Below, in pieces: positions 31,705 through 40,723 of a stretch of DNA of 64,000 nucleotides. How positions within the stretch are numbered: position 1 is the first letter of the stretch; every line of letters begins with the position of its first letter. The translations under genes were made by a program, and so were the position numbers. The notes beneath the pieces were generated by a model. It saw only the letters and a list, made by a program, of their open reading frames with translations, did not search any database and had not been told where the DNA came from. Origin of the DNA: Candidatus Omnitrophota bacterium (GTDB lineage Bacteria; Hinthialibacterota; Hinthialibacteria; OLB16); NCBI GenBank assembly GCA_020632575.1, contig JACKFH010000006.1, positions 185,654-249,653 of the forward strand. Direction: 5' to 3'.

Positions 31705-32058
31705 ATGCCGACTTACGATTATGAATGCGTCAAATGCGGATACACCTTCGAGCACTTTCAAAGCATGCTCGATTCCCCGCTTGAAACCTTCAAGGATCCG
31801 GAGGGGTGTTCTCATCTGAAGAAGGGCGGCAAGGTTCGGAGAATGCTAGGAACCGGCGCCGGAATCATCTTCAAAGGCTCCGGTTTCTATGAAACCGATT
31901 ACCGGAGTTCCGAGTACAAAGAAGCCGCGAAGAAGGACAAGGAAACCACCAACGGATCTTCCAAGAGTTCGGAAACCTCAGCCAAATCGGACTCGAAAAG
32001 CGAAACCAAATCGAAGAGTTCGAAGAAAAAAGAATCCTCCGCGAAGAGCGTCAAGTGA
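31705..32058 (+). CDS. FmdB-like zinc-ribbon protein with an incomplete second knuckle
   Basis: A 117-residue protein. The first 60 residues match the FmdB putative regulatory family: MPTYDYECVKCGYTFE, then the GTGAGIIFKGSGFYETDY closing motif. The first CxxC (Cys8, Cys11) is intact, but where the family has a second CPxC the sequence reads EGCSHLKKGG, leaving one Cys and a His. Zinc binding by a Cys3His arrangement is possible. The C-terminal half is a Lys/Ser/Glu-rich low-complexity tail. Its TGA overlaps the GTG of the next gene. The role of FmdB proteins is not well established. Confidence 0.82.
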   Translation: MPTYDYECVKCGYTFEHFQSMLDSPLETFKDPEGCSHLKKGGKVRRMLGTGAGIIFKGSGFYETDYRSSEYKEAAKKDKETTNGSSKSSETSAKSDSKSETKSKSSKKKESSAKSVK

Positions 32059-32468
32059 AATTCGCCAGGACCGTCTTTCCCTATGCGATTGGGCTGACGG
32101 TCTTGCTGTTTTTTGCCGCGGTCATTCTTTACCAGCGGTCGAGCGCCTTTCTTGAAAAAGGAATGGAAAGCGAACGGAAGGGGGACATGGTCGAGGCGAT
32201 CGAGAGTTACGAATGGTCGATCCAGAACTACACCCCCGCGATCAACCGCGCCGGGGAGGCCATCGCTCGGCTGGAAAAGATCGCGACCGACTCCGAGGTG
32301 AAGGGCGCGACAGACACCGCGATCGAGGCTTGGCAGGGGATCGTCTCGGGCCTCGCCGTTATCCGACACCTCTCTCAACCGTATCCTGAAGAGAAGGCAA
32401 AGGCGGAAAGGGAGATGAATCGCCTCCGAGACCGAGTCATCGCCAAAAGGAACGCTCCATCGAGTTAA
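32055..32468 (+). CDS. Small single-pass membrane protein with helical domain
   Basis: A 137-residue protein starting at GTG inside the stop of the FmdB-like gene. Residues about 9-28 form a membrane helix (YAIGLTVLLFFAAVILYQ). The rest is a charged helical domain with a TPR-like repeat (EKGMESERKGDMVEAIESYEWSIQNY) and a further helix pair. It is conserved in position at the head of the Bat operon here and may be a scaffold for that system, but I recognise no family. Confidence 0.6.
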   Translation: MKFARTVFPYAIGLTVLLFFAAVILYQRSSAFLEKGMESERKGDMVEAIESYEWSIQNYTPAINRAGEAIARLEKIATDSEVKGATDTAIEAWQGIVSGLAVIRHLSQPYPEEKAKAEREMNRLRDRVIAKRNAPSS

Positions 32469-32478
32469 TTTCCTCACA

Positions 32479-33462
32479 ATGAATTCGATCCAGCCCCGTC
32501 CCAAATCAATTCAGTCGTACATCCCGCTCTTTGCCCTCCTTGTATCTCTCCAACCGATTGCCGGTGTGTCTCCAGCATTCAGCCAAACAGCCGATGCACT
32601 CATTCAACCCATAACCCAAGAGTCCGAATCAACACCCGAGTATGAAATTGAGGGAAGCAGTCAACTCAGTTCGGATGAAGCGTTCACCGGAGAGGTTTTC
32701 CACTACACACTGACCCTTTCGTGGGAAGGTCAGCAGGAGTGGCTGAGCCTAGACCCCCCAGAGATAGCCTGGCCCGAAGAGATCGAGCAGGTGGACACCC
32801 GCATCAAATCGGTCTCCAAAGCTGGAGCACACGGTCCGAGGGGCGAGAAGAGTTTTATCTATGATCTCACCGTCAAGAAAGCAGGAAAATACGACCTGCC
32901 GGATGTCGATGTTGAGATCCTTTTTCAAGACAGTTCCACAAAAACAGTCGACATTCTTGGCAAAACAGTGAATGTCACCGACCGCCCCCCTCCGGCCGGT
33001 CAGGTGATGACCGAGAAGTTGAAAAAGAACGGTTGGATTATCGGCGGCGTTTGCGCTCTGATCGTCGCGGCCTTCTTTTTCTTTATCCTATCCAACCGGA
33101 AGAAGGGGGAGGTTGAAACCGATCGACCCGATCCCTGGGAACCCGTCGAGGAGAGTCTGAAGCGGTGCGAAGCGTTACAAAAAGCGGGTCAGGCCCGTGA
33201 GTTTTATGGCGCCTTGGAATCGACGCTAATCGCGGCTTGCACTCTTTGTCAGGGTTCGGCCCCGCGTAAACTGAGCGATTGTTCGATGGTTAAGAAACTT
33301 GAAGGCCAAGTCCAAGAAGATTTCAAATCGCTCTCCGGAGAGATCGAGGAGCGTAAATACCGGCCCGACCAACCCCGACCGGAAGAGATGGAAAGAACAC
33401 AAAAACAGGCCCGTAAGGTTCTGTCCTCCCTGAAACAAATTTACCAAGAAAGAGGTTCATGA
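32479..33462 (+). CDS. BatD-like membrane protein, short form
   Basis: A 327-residue protein. After a signal peptide ending near AFSQ comes a beta-sandwich-like region with the BatD feel (TGEVFHYTLTLSWEGQ and AGKYDLPDVDVEILF). A membrane helix (IIGGVCALIVAAFFFFIL) follows, then a cytoplasmic helical domain (FYGALESTLIAACTLC to KYRPDQPRPEEM) that resembles the C-terminal domain of the full BatD at the end of the operon. It therefore looks like a shortened BatD. It ends four bases before moxR, so the two are co-translated. Confidence 0.6.
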   Translation: MNSIQPRPKSIQSYIPLFALLVSLQPIAGVSPAFSQTADALIQPITQESESTPEYEIEGSSQLSSDEAFTGEVFHYTLTLSWEGQQEWLSLDPPEIAWPEEIEQVDTRIKSVSKAGAHGPRGEKSFIYDLTVKKAGKYDLPDVDVEILFQDSSTKTVDILGKTVNVTDRPPPAGQVMTEKLKKNGWIIGGVCALIVAAFFFFILSNRKKGEVETDRPDPWEPVEESLKRCEALQKAGQAREFYGALESTLIAACTLCQGSAPRKLSDCSMVKKLEGQVQEDFKSLSGEIEERKYRPDQPRPEEMERTQKQARKVLSSLKQIYQERGS

Positions 33463-33466
33463 AAAA

Positions 33467-34453
33467 ATGAGTGTGGACATTTCCGCCGTCACCGAACGGA
33501 TCAAGCAGGAAAGTGCGTTCGTACCAAGTCTTCTCAGTGAAATCGAGAAGGTGATTGTCGGTCAAAGGTACATGATCGAACGCCTCCTAATCGGACTCCT
33601 CACACGGGGTCACTGCTTGCTCGAGGGCGTTCCCGGGCTGGCCAAGACAATGACCATCAGCACCCTTTCACGGGCGATCCAGGCCGATTTCAATCGGCTG
33701 CAATTCACCCCCGATCTCCTGCCGGCGGACTTAACCGGAACGCTCATCTACAACCAGAAGACCGCCGAGTTCATTCCCCAAAAGGGGCCGGTCTTCGCCA
33801 ACATCATTCTCGCCGATGAAATCAACCGGGCGCCGGCAAAGGTCCAGAGCGCTCTCCTCGAGTCGATGCAGGAAAAACAAGTGACCATCGGCGGGGAGAC
33901 CTATCCCCTGCCCGACCCCTTCCTGGTCCTCGCGACCCAGAACCCGATCGAACAAGAAGGGACGTATCCTCTTCCAGAAGCGCAGGTCGACCGGTTCATG
34001 CTCAAACTCAAAGTGGGATACCCGACTCGTGACGAGGAGCTGCTGATCCTGGATCGAATGACTTCGCATGATGAACCGACCGTCGAGCCAATTGTTTCTT
34101 TGGATCAAATCAATCGGGCCCGCGATGTGGTCCGAGACGTTTATATCGATGACAAGGTGAAGGGTTACATCGTGGATGTGGTCTTCGCCACTCGGAATCC
34201 GGAGTTGTATGGGCTGAATCTCAAAGAGTTCCTCTCGTATGGGGCCTCTCCAAGGGCGACCATCAACCTGACTCTTGCGGCCAAGGCGCATGCTTTCCTC
34301 CGGGGGCGCGGGTATGTCACCCCCGAGGATATCAAATCGATCGGCATGGACGTTCTCCGGCACCGAGTCATCCTCACCTATGAAGCCGAGGCGGAGGAAA
34401 TCACTCCGGAGGATGTGATCCAAAAGGTCTTCGACCAGATCGAGGTGCCGTAA
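33467..34453 (+). CDS. MoxR-family AAA+ ATPase
   Basis: A 328-residue MoxR ATPase. Walker A is LEGVPGLAKT at about residues 47-56, Walker B is IILADEINRAP, and the family block ATQNPIEQEGTYPLPEAQVDRF follows with its sensor-1 and arginine residues. The C-terminal lid contains LSYGASPRATINL. MoxR proteins act as chaperone-like ATPases on partner proteins with von Willebrand A domains. Here it is followed 30 bases later by the DUF58 gene and then by two such proteins (BatA, BatB). Cytoplasmic. Confidence 0.93.
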   Translation: MSVDISAVTERIKQESAFVPSLLSEIEKVIVGQRYMIERLLIGLLTRGHCLLEGVPGLAKTMTISTLSRAIQADFNRLQFTPDLLPADLTGTLIYNQKTAEFIPQKGPVFANIILADEINRAPAKVQSALLESMQEKQVTIGGETYPLPDPFLVLATQNPIEQEGTYPLPEAQVDRFMLKLKVGYPTRDEELLILDRMTSHDEPTVEPIVSLDQINRARDVVRDVYIDDKVKGYIVDVVFATRNPELYGLNLKEFLSYGASPRATINLTLAAKAHAFLRGRGYVTPEDIKSIGMDVLRHRVILTYEAEAEEITPEDVIQKVFDQIEVP

Positions 34454-34483
34454 GACGGATAATCCCGAATCGATTCCTGACCC

Positions 34484-35368
34484 ATGCTACCCAAAGAACT
34501 GATCAAAAAAATTCGCCGGATCGAGATACGAACTAATCGCCTGGTCAATGATGTCCTTGGAGGAGAGTACCACTCTGTCTTCAAGGGGCGAGGTATGGAA
34601 TTCGATGAGGTGCGCGAATATCAAATCGGCGATGACGTTCGCACCATCGATTGGAATGTCACCGCTCGCACGGGCACACCTCATGTGAAACGGTTTGTCG
34701 AGGAGCGCGAACTCACGGTTCTCCTCATGGTCGACGCCTCCAGTTCCTCGCATTTCGGGACGACCACACGGATGAAGGGAGAAATGATCGCCGAGCTTTG
34801 CGCCCTTCTCGCCTTCTCCGCCATTAAGAATAATGACCGAGTGGGCCTGATCATCTTCACCGAGGACATCGAACTCTACGTCCCTCCAAAAAAAGGTAAA
34901 TCCCACGTTCTCCGACTGATCCGGGACCTCCTCTATTTCCGCGCCAAGGGAAGAGGCACCAACATCACTAACGCGCTCGAATTTCTCCAGCGGGTCCAAA
35001 AGCGCAAGGCGGTTGTCTTTCTTGTCTCCGACTTCCTCACCGACGAGGCCTATCGAAAACCATTGGCGATCGCCAACCAGCGTCACGATGTCATCAGCGT
35101 TAGTGTCTCCGATCCGCGCGAGGTCGACATCCCCCCGATCGGAATTCTCGAACTCGAAGACGCGGAAACTGGAGAGGAGATCGTCATCGACACCTCCGAT
35201 CCGGATGTTCGTGAGATGTTCGCGGAATACGCTCGTATCGAAGGTGAGGAGCGACAGAAGACTTTTCGATCGCTTTCGGTCGACTCCATCGATGTCAACA
35301 CAGGTTCGGATTATGTCCTGCCATTGATCAATTTCTTCAAACGCCGCGCAAAGGAGATGAGCGCATGA
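34484..35368 (+). CDS. DUF58 domain protein of the Bat operon
   Basis: A 294-residue DUF58 protein with the hallmark GRGMEFDEVREYQIGDDVRTIDWN and TVLLMVDASSSSHFG, a MIDAS-like site, then VVFLVSDFLTDEAY. It is a soluble, probably cytoplasmic partner of MoxR. Its TGA overlaps the ATG of the parvulin gene (ATGA). Compared with the orphan DUF58 at 10103-11068, the core motifs match but the N- and C-terminal parts differ, so the two are not recent duplicates. Confidence 0.92.
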   Translation: MLPKELIKKIRRIEIRTNRLVNDVLGGEYHSVFKGRGMEFDEVREYQIGDDVRTIDWNVTARTGTPHVKRFVEERELTVLLMVDASSSSHFGTTTRMKGEMIAELCALLAFSAIKNNDRVGLIIFTEDIELYVPPKKGKSHVLRLIRDLLYFRAKGRGTNITNALEFLQRVQKRKAVVFLVSDFLTDEAYRKPLAIANQRHDVISVSVSDPREVDIPPIGILELEDAETGEEIVIDTSDPDVREMFAEYARIEGEERQKTFRSLSVDSIDVNTGSDYVLPLINFFKRRAKEMSA

Positions 35369-36675
35369 AGGGCCAATCGCTCTTACTCACTCTCATACTG
35401 ATCGGAGTGCTGGCCGTTGTGGGCCTCCAAGTTTATTCCCTGACCGGCGCGCATTCCCTGTCGTCTGGATCGGATTCGGGCGACGCCGAGTCATTGAGGG
35501 ATTTCGCCTCACAATTGAAAGCGAATCAACTCTATGAAAAATCCGCCGAGGTTTACGATGAATATGTTAAGGGGGCCAACATCTCCGACGCCGAGAAAGC
35601 CAATATCGATTTCAACACTGGAAAGATGTTGCTTGACCAAGTCGGAGACTCCGAGGAGGCCCTGGCCAGATTCCTCCGAGTCACCCACCTGTATTCCGAT
35701 GTCGATCCCGAGATCAAGAAGGAGGCGCGGAAACTTTCCGCCCAGTGCCTGGAAGACCTGGGACGTTCCGGAGCTGCTGAACGGGAACTGGTCGCCGCCA
35801 CGGAACTCGGAGCCAAAGAGGCGACCGAGGAGACAGAGATTGATGAACAGGATGTGCTCGCCACCATCGGAAAACGAGTCTCGATCACACGCAACGACTT
35901 CGACGAGGTCTGGAAAGAAATCCCCCCCCAGATGCGGCAGCAACAGTTCGCCGGCCAGGAGGGCAAACAGAGAATTCTCCAAGAAATGGTGGCCAACAAA
36001 CTGTTCGCCGAAGCGGCGCGGAGGAAAGGGTATGATCGAGATCCCCAGTTCCGACGCCGCATCCAAACCATGGAGGACAGCCTCCTCGCCAACAAACTCA
36101 TGCAGGAAGAGGTTGCTGGAAAAGTGAATCTCTCCGATTCGGACCTTCAGATTTTCTATGAGGCGAACAAACAACACTATGCCGATCCGACCACAGTCGA
36201 AATCGCGCATATCCTCTTGCCCGATGTTGAATCGGCGCTCGCGGCACTGGACGATATCAAGTCCGGTTCCACCTTCGAGGAGGTCGCCAAGGCCAAATCG
36301 ATCGATGACACCAGCAAAGACAAGGGCGGACGCCTGGGTGTCCTGAGGCAACAATCTCCCGGTCTGGTTGGCGAACCGCCAGTCGATCCTCTGGATATCC
36401 CCGTTCCCGGTTTTGGGAAAGTCCGCCCTCTGGTCGAGGCCGCTTTTGGCATGAGCGAAGGAGACGGCGTCGGGGGACCCATCGAATCCGAACGAGGTTA
36501 CCACCTACTCAAGCTGCTCAATCGAACCGACGGCAAAGAAAAAGACTTCGCCGCGGCCAAACCGGTGGTGGAGAGGGACCTCCGCGCCAAAAAGCAGGAA
36601 GAACGACAAGCGGAGTTGGTAGAAGAATTGATGAAAGCCCACAAAGTGCGAGTGCATGAGGAGCGATTGAACTAG
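35365..36675 (+). CDS. Membrane-anchored parvulin-type peptidyl-prolyl isomerase
   Basis: A 436-residue protein. An N-terminal signal anchor (LLTLILIGVLAVVGLQVY) is followed by TPR-like helices (residues about 40-150). A SurA/PrsA-like helical region comes next (ITRNDFDEVWKEIP and LLANKLMQEEV), then the parvulin domain (VEIAHILL to RGYHLLKLLNR, about 275-390) and a charged C-terminal helix. It would catalyse cis-trans isomerisation of X-Pro bonds in exported proteins. It sits between DUF58 and a BatD-like gene, overlapping the former by four bases and separated by one base from the next, so it is an integral member of the operon. Confidence 0.88.
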   Translation: MKGQSLLLTLILIGVLAVVGLQVYSLTGAHSLSSGSDSGDAESLRDFASQLKANQLYEKSAEVYDEYVKGANISDAEKANIDFNTGKMLLDQVGDSEEALARFLRVTHLYSDVDPEIKKEARKLSAQCLEDLGRSGAAERELVAATELGAKEATEETEIDEQDVLATIGKRVSITRNDFDEVWKEIPPQMRQQQFAGQEGKQRILQEMVANKLFAEAARRKGYDRDPQFRRRIQTMEDSLLANKLMQEEVAGKVNLSDSDLQIFYEANKQHYADPTTVEIAHILLPDVESALAALDDIKSGSTFEEVAKAKSIDDTSKDKGGRLGVLRQQSPGLVGEPPVDPLDIPVPGFGKVRPLVEAAFGMSEGDGVGGPIESERGYHLLKLLNRTDGKEKDFAAAKPVVERDLRAKKQEERQAELVEELMKAHKVRVHEERLN

Positions 36676-36676
36676 G

Positions 36677-37681
36677 ATGCCGATCCTGAAACGACTGGTT
36701 CTTTTTCTCGCTCTGCTATTGACCATCGCCCCCGCGACTTTCGGACAAGAGGAGCCCTCGGCTTCGGTCGAGGTGGAGGTGGACCGTTCTGAAATCACCA
36801 TCGGCGATCGCATCCATTATAAGATGAACATCTCCTACGACCCAGGCGTCGAACTTCAAAAACCGGGTTGGGGAAAGGGGCTCGAAAGTTTTCAAATCCT
36901 CGACTTCGAGCGAGGGAATCCCAAAATGGTTGAAGATCATTGGGAGACCACCGATGTCTACACCCTCTCCACCTTCACCCCGGAGGACTATGTCATCCCG
37001 CCGATCCAGATTCCCATCAAACTCCCATCCGGGGCAACCCAAGTCCTGGAGACCCAGCCAATCACCATCAAAGTGGCCAGCGTCCTCCCTGATGACGACG
37101 AGACCCTTCAATTAAAAGACATCCGCGAGCCGGTGCCGGTCTATTCCGGGATTTCTTGGACACGGGTCGCATGGGTTGCCGGTTGCCTCTTGGCCCTTCT
37201 GGTCGCCGGCTTTTTAATCTGGCGATTCCGGAGGCATGAAGACGAGGTGGTGGCCCCGGCTCCCCCCCGACCGGAACACGAAGTGGCCTTCCAGAAATTG
37301 CGCGCCCTTCGAGAAAAGATCGAGGGGTGGGGACCCAATCCCGATGCGGCGGATTGCAAGACCTACGGATTCGAACTATCGGAAATCCTTCGGGAGTACC
37401 TCGAGAGGCGGCTTGGCATCATCGCCCTGGAGATGACCACCGAGCAATTGGACACTCACTTTCGACGCGCTCCCCTGGGTGGGAAATCGGGAGAGACGCC
37501 CCATGAGGAAGACGTGATGGAGATTCTGCGTCAAACCGACCTCTTGAAATTCGCCAAAGCGACCGATACGAAGGAACATTTGCTCGCCTGGATCTTCGCC
37601 ACCGAACGGGTCATCGACGCAACCAAAAGGTTTCCGGATCCAGTGATTCGATCGCCGGAAGAAGTTCAGGAGGCCGCATAG
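36677..37681 (+). CDS. BatD-like/DUF4381-like membrane protein
   Basis: A 334-residue protein with a signal peptide (LVLFLALLLTIAPATFGQ). It has a BatD-type beta domain (SEITIGDRIHYKMNISYDPGVE and EDYVIPPIQIPIKLPSG), a membrane helix (VAWVAGCLLALLVAGFLIWRF) and a cytoplasmic domain with GFELSEILREYLERRLG and EMTTEQLDTHF. This last part resembles DUF4381, a common member of MoxR/VWA operons. It is the second of three BatD-related proteins in the operon and lies directly before batA. Confidence 0.75.
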   Translation: MPILKRLVLFLALLLTIAPATFGQEEPSASVEVEVDRSEITIGDRIHYKMNISYDPGVELQKPGWGKGLESFQILDFERGNPKMVEDHWETTDVYTLSTFTPEDYVIPPIQIPIKLPSGATQVLETQPITIKVASVLPDDDETLQLKDIREPVPVYSGISWTRVAWVAGCLLALLVAGFLIWRFRRHEDEVVAPAPPRPEHEVAFQKLRALREKIEGWGPNPDAADCKTYGFELSEILREYLERRLGIIALEMTTEQLDTHFRRAPLGGKSGETPHEEDVMEILRQTDLLKFAKATDTKEHLLAWIFATERVIDATKRFPDPVIRSPEEVQEAA

Positions 37682-37687
37682 ACTACC

Positions 37688-38698
37688 ATGCAATTCGCGG
37701 ATCCTTATTTCCTTCTCCTACTTCCCCTGCTGCCATTGGTCGCTTGGTATGCATCGTGGGTTCGACGCAACCGGCGTGGAGCGCTTCGTTTTTCGGATTT
37801 AACCCGGTTCAAAAAGATTCGCCCGTCGAGTTCGCTCAGGTGGCGACACTCGGTGATGGCGCTCCGACTAATCGCCTTGGCTCTCTTGATCGTCGCCGCC
37901 GCGCGCCCGCAATCTCGTGAAACCATTTTGGAAAACAATTACACCGAAGGGGTCGATATCCTACTCGCGCTGGATTGCTCCGGAAGCATGTCGGCAATGG
38001 ATCTGGATTTCAAAAAGAGGACTCGTCTCGATGTCGCCAAGGAAGTCACCGAGGATTTTATCAAGAAGAGGAACAGCGACCGAATCGGGTTGGTGGTCTT
38101 CGCCGGCGACGCTTACACACAATGCCCGATGACGCTTGATTATGGAGTTCTTCTGGAGATCCTCAAAAGCGTATCGATCGGCATGGATGGAACCATCCCG
38201 GATGGCACGGCGATCGGGCTCGCCACGGCTCGTTGCCTGAAACGTTTGGAGAATTCCCAAACGAAAAGCAAGGTGGTCATCCTCCTGACCGATGGCGAGA
38301 ACAACGCCGGCAGCATCGACCCCCTGCAAGCCGCGAACATCGCCAAGATTCAAAACGTAAAGATCTACACGATCGGAACCGGCTCCACCTCGGGAGAGGC
38401 CCCGTATCTTGTTCAAAGCCCATTGGTGGGCGAGTTCTTCCAGAATCAACCAGTGAGAATCGATGAAGAAACGCTCGAAAAGATGGCCACAATGACCGGA
38501 GGCGAGTATTTTCGAGCCTCCGATCAGCAGCAACTGAGAAACATTTTCAATGAAATCGACCAACTCGAGAAGACCAAGATCGAGGATTTGGGAGAGCACC
38601 GCTACATTGAGCATTTCCCGCTCTTCACCATGATGGCCATGGGCATGATCCTCCTCGAGGTCTTCCTATCGCAAACAAGGTTTAGGATTCTGCCATGA
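37688..38698 (+). CDS. batA: BatA: von Willebrand A domain membrane protein
   Basis: A 336-residue protein. It has two N-terminal membrane helices (FADPYFLLLLPLLPLVAWY; ALRLIALALLIVAAARPQ), a VWA domain (about 90-280) and a C-terminal helix (FPLFTMMAMGMILLEVFL). The MIDAS site is complete: DCSGS at about residues 97-101, the Thr in PDGTAIG and the Asp in LTDGENNAG. Proteins of this type associate with MoxR. Its stop overlaps the start of batB (ATGA). The Bat name comes from Bacteroides aerotolerance; the molecular role is unsettled. Confidence 0.9.
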   Translation: MQFADPYFLLLLPLLPLVAWYASWVRRNRRGALRFSDLTRFKKIRPSSSLRWRHSVMALRLIALALLIVAAARPQSRETILENNYTEGVDILLALDCSGSMSAMDLDFKKRTRLDVAKEVTEDFIKKRNSDRIGLVVFAGDAYTQCPMTLDYGVLLEILKSVSIGMDGTIPDGTAIGLATARCLKRLENSQTKSKVVILLTDGENNAGSIDPLQAANIAKIQNVKIYTIGTGSTSGEAPYLVQSPLVGEFFQNQPVRIDEETLEKMATMTGGEYFRASDQQQLRNIFNEIDQLEKTKIEDLGEHRYIEHFPLFTMMAMGMILLEVFLSQTRFRILP

Positions 38699-39735
38699 GA
38701 TGGGGCGAACCCAATTACATCATACTGTTCCTGATCTTGCCGGTCCTGCTCCTCTTTCTCCGGGCCAGGTGGCGAGCCCGTTTGGACGCGCTCAAGACTT
38801 TTGGCAACATGGAATTGGTCGGCAAACTGGTCGAGGGCATCGACCGGGACAAACAGATCGGCAAGCAAGTGTTAATCGGCGTCGGAGTCTTTTTCCTGAT
38901 CCTCGCGCTGCTGCGACCGCAGTTTGGCACACGCACCAAAGAGGTGAAGCGCGCCGGGCAGGATATCGTCATCGCGCTCGACCTTTCGCGTAGCATGTTG
39001 GCGGAGGATTTCACCCCCAACCGACTTGAAAAGGCGATGCAGGAGATTAAAAGTTTTATGAAACTGCTAGAGGGGGACCGGATCGGGTTGGTGGTGTTCT
39101 CGGGAGAGGCGCAGATCTTGTGTCCCTTAACTCTCGATTACGGAGCCGCTTCCCTCTTCCTGGAGGAGGTCAATACGGACTGGCTTCCCACCCCGGGGAC
39201 CAACCTGACCGACGCCATCGATGTGGCCACCAAGGCTTTTGTCACCGAGGAGCAGGGTTTCAAAAACATCGTTCTGATCACCGATGGCGAGGGACATGAA
39301 GGCGACCCGGTCGAGGCCGCCAAGAAGGCGGCGGAACAAGGCATCACCATTTACGCGATCGGAATCGGTCAACCCGAGGGAGTCCCCATCCCCATCGAGG
39401 ACGATTCCGGTTCGGTGACCTATGTCCGCGATTCCAAGGGGGAGCGGGTGACCACTAAGCTGGATATCGACACCTTGCAGCAAATCGCGGCGGTCACAGG
39501 CGGCAGGTGGCATCAAGCCACAGGCGGCCAGTTGGAATTGCGAGAGATTTATGAGGAAATCCGCGAACAGGAAGACAAGGAACTGACCTCCACCATCACA
39601 ACCATTTATGAGGACCGTTATCAAATCCCCCTTCTTATCGGATTCGCCATTCTCCTCATCGAGGTCTGTCTTTCCGATCGGAAGAAGAAAAAAAATCGCT
39701 ACGCGGCTCGCGAGGAGGCTTTGGATTATGTCTAA
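38695..39735 (+). CDS. batB: BatB: von Willebrand A domain membrane protein
   Basis: A 346-residue homologue of BatA. It has two N-terminal membrane helices (YIILFLILPVLLLFLRA; VLIGVGVFFLILALLRPQ), a VWA domain with a full MIDAS site (ALDLSRSMLAEDF, PGTNLTDA, ITDGEGHEGD) and a C-terminal helix (IPLLIGFAILLIEVCL). It starts within the batA stop and its own end overlaps batC by eight bases. BatA and BatB probably form the membrane core that interacts with MoxR and DUF58. Confidence 0.9.
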   Translation: MRWGEPNYIILFLILPVLLLFLRARWRARLDALKTFGNMELVGKLVEGIDRDKQIGKQVLIGVGVFFLILALLRPQFGTRTKEVKRAGQDIVIALDLSRSMLAEDFTPNRLEKAMQEIKSFMKLLEGDRIGLVVFSGEAQILCPLTLDYGAASLFLEEVNTDWLPTPGTNLTDAIDVATKAFVTEEQGFKNIVLITDGEGHEGDPVEAAKKAAEQGITIYAIGIGQPEGVPIPIEDDSGSVTYVRDSKGERVTTKLDIDTLQQIAAVTGGRWHQATGGQLELREIYEEIREQEDKELTSTITTIYEDRYQIPLLIGFAILLIEVCLSDRKKKKNRYAAREEALDYV

Positions 39736-40723
39736 CCCGATCTCACTCGCTCACAGATCTAAATCCCACGTCCTCCTGGCTTGGTCGCCAATGTTTCTCA
39801 TGCTGGTTGTGACCGCCTCTTTCGCGGCCAACCCCTTCAAGAGAGATATCGCGGAGCCTGGAAACCAGGCTTTTAAGGAGGAGAACTACGAGAAAGCCGC
39901 TTCGGAGTATGTGAAGGCCCAGGATCTGGAACCGCTTTCGGCCGAATTGAATTTCAATCTGGGTTCGGCCTATTACCGTCAGGATGAGTACGATCGCGCC
40001 ATGGAATTGTTCGAAAAATCGACGCGCGCCGACGATATCTCGATGGCCGCGAAGGCGTATTACAATCTCGGCAACGCTCGTTACAAAGCCTCGAAGCGCG
40101 ATTACGAAGCGGCGGTCGCCACAGCCGGTGGCGAGGGCGCGGCGGGTGGAGCCGTCCAGGACTATGTCAAGAAACTGGAGCAGTGCATCAAGGATTATGA
40201 AGAAACCCTGAAGCGCACCCCAGAGGATGAGGACGCGAAATACAATCTGGAAATGATCCGACGCGAGATCAAGAACCTGATGCGCCGTCAACCGCCTCAG
40301 GATCAACAGCAGCAGCAAGACCAGCAACAACAGAATCAGGATCAACAGAACCAAGAGCAAAAGGAATCCGAGCAAGAACAAAACCAGCAGGATCAGGGTC
40401 AGCAAGAGGAGAACAAAGAGGACCAGAACAAAGACTCCGAAGAGAAGAACCAACAACAGCAGGAGCAGCAACAGCAACAGGCTTCTCAACAAGAAGGGGA
40501 AAAAGGAACCCCCACGCCTCAGCCTCAACCCGGCGAGGGAGAACCGACACCGACCCCCGCCCAGGCGGCAAACCTTGAGGAGGGACAAGGCGAGGAACAA
40601 CCCACCGCCATGCCGACCCTGACTATTAGCGAGGAGATGGCCCGGAACCTTTTGGATAACCTGCCAGAACAACGTCCGAGAACGCGTCGTCAACAGCAGA
40701 GGAATGTGGAGAAGGATTGGTGA
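39728..40723 (+). CDS. batC: BatC: TPR protein with a long glutamine-rich region
   Basis: A 331-residue protein. A signal segment (SPMFLMLVVTASFAA) precedes three TPR units (for example NQAFKEENYEKAASEYVKAQDLEP and FNLGSAYYRQDEYDRAMELFEKS). A highly repetitive Gln/Asn/Glu/Asp-rich stretch at about residues 190-265 follows, then a PTPQPQPGEGEPTPTP linker and a C-terminal motif ending LLDNLPEQRPRTRRQQQ. Such Q-rich tails with a terminal helix are typical of BatC. The gene overlaps batB by eight bases and its TGA overlaps the batD start. Confidence 0.85.
   Translation: MSNPISLAHRSKSHVLLAWSPMFLMLVVTASFAANPFKRDIAEPGNQAFKEENYEKAASEYVKAQDLEPLSAELNFNLGSAYYRQDEYDRAMELFEKSTRADDISMAAKAYYNLGNARYKASKRDYEAAVATAGGEGAAGGAVQDYVKKLEQCIKDYEETLKRTPEDEDAKYNLEMIRREIKNLMRRQPPQDQQQQQDQQQQNQDQQNQEQKESEQEQNQQDQGQQEENKEDQNKDSEEKNQQQQEQQQQQASQQEGEKGTPTPQPQPGEGEPTPTPAQAANLEEGQGEEQPTAMPTLTISEEMARNLLDNLPEQRPRTRRQQQRNVEKDW
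40300..40505 (+). repeat. CAA/CAG-rich low-complexity tract inside batC
   Basis: About 200 bases of imperfect CAA, CAG and GAG codon repeats encode the Gln/Glu-rich part of BatC. Tracts of this kind can change length by slippage, so strain variation is likely here. Confidence 0.7.
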
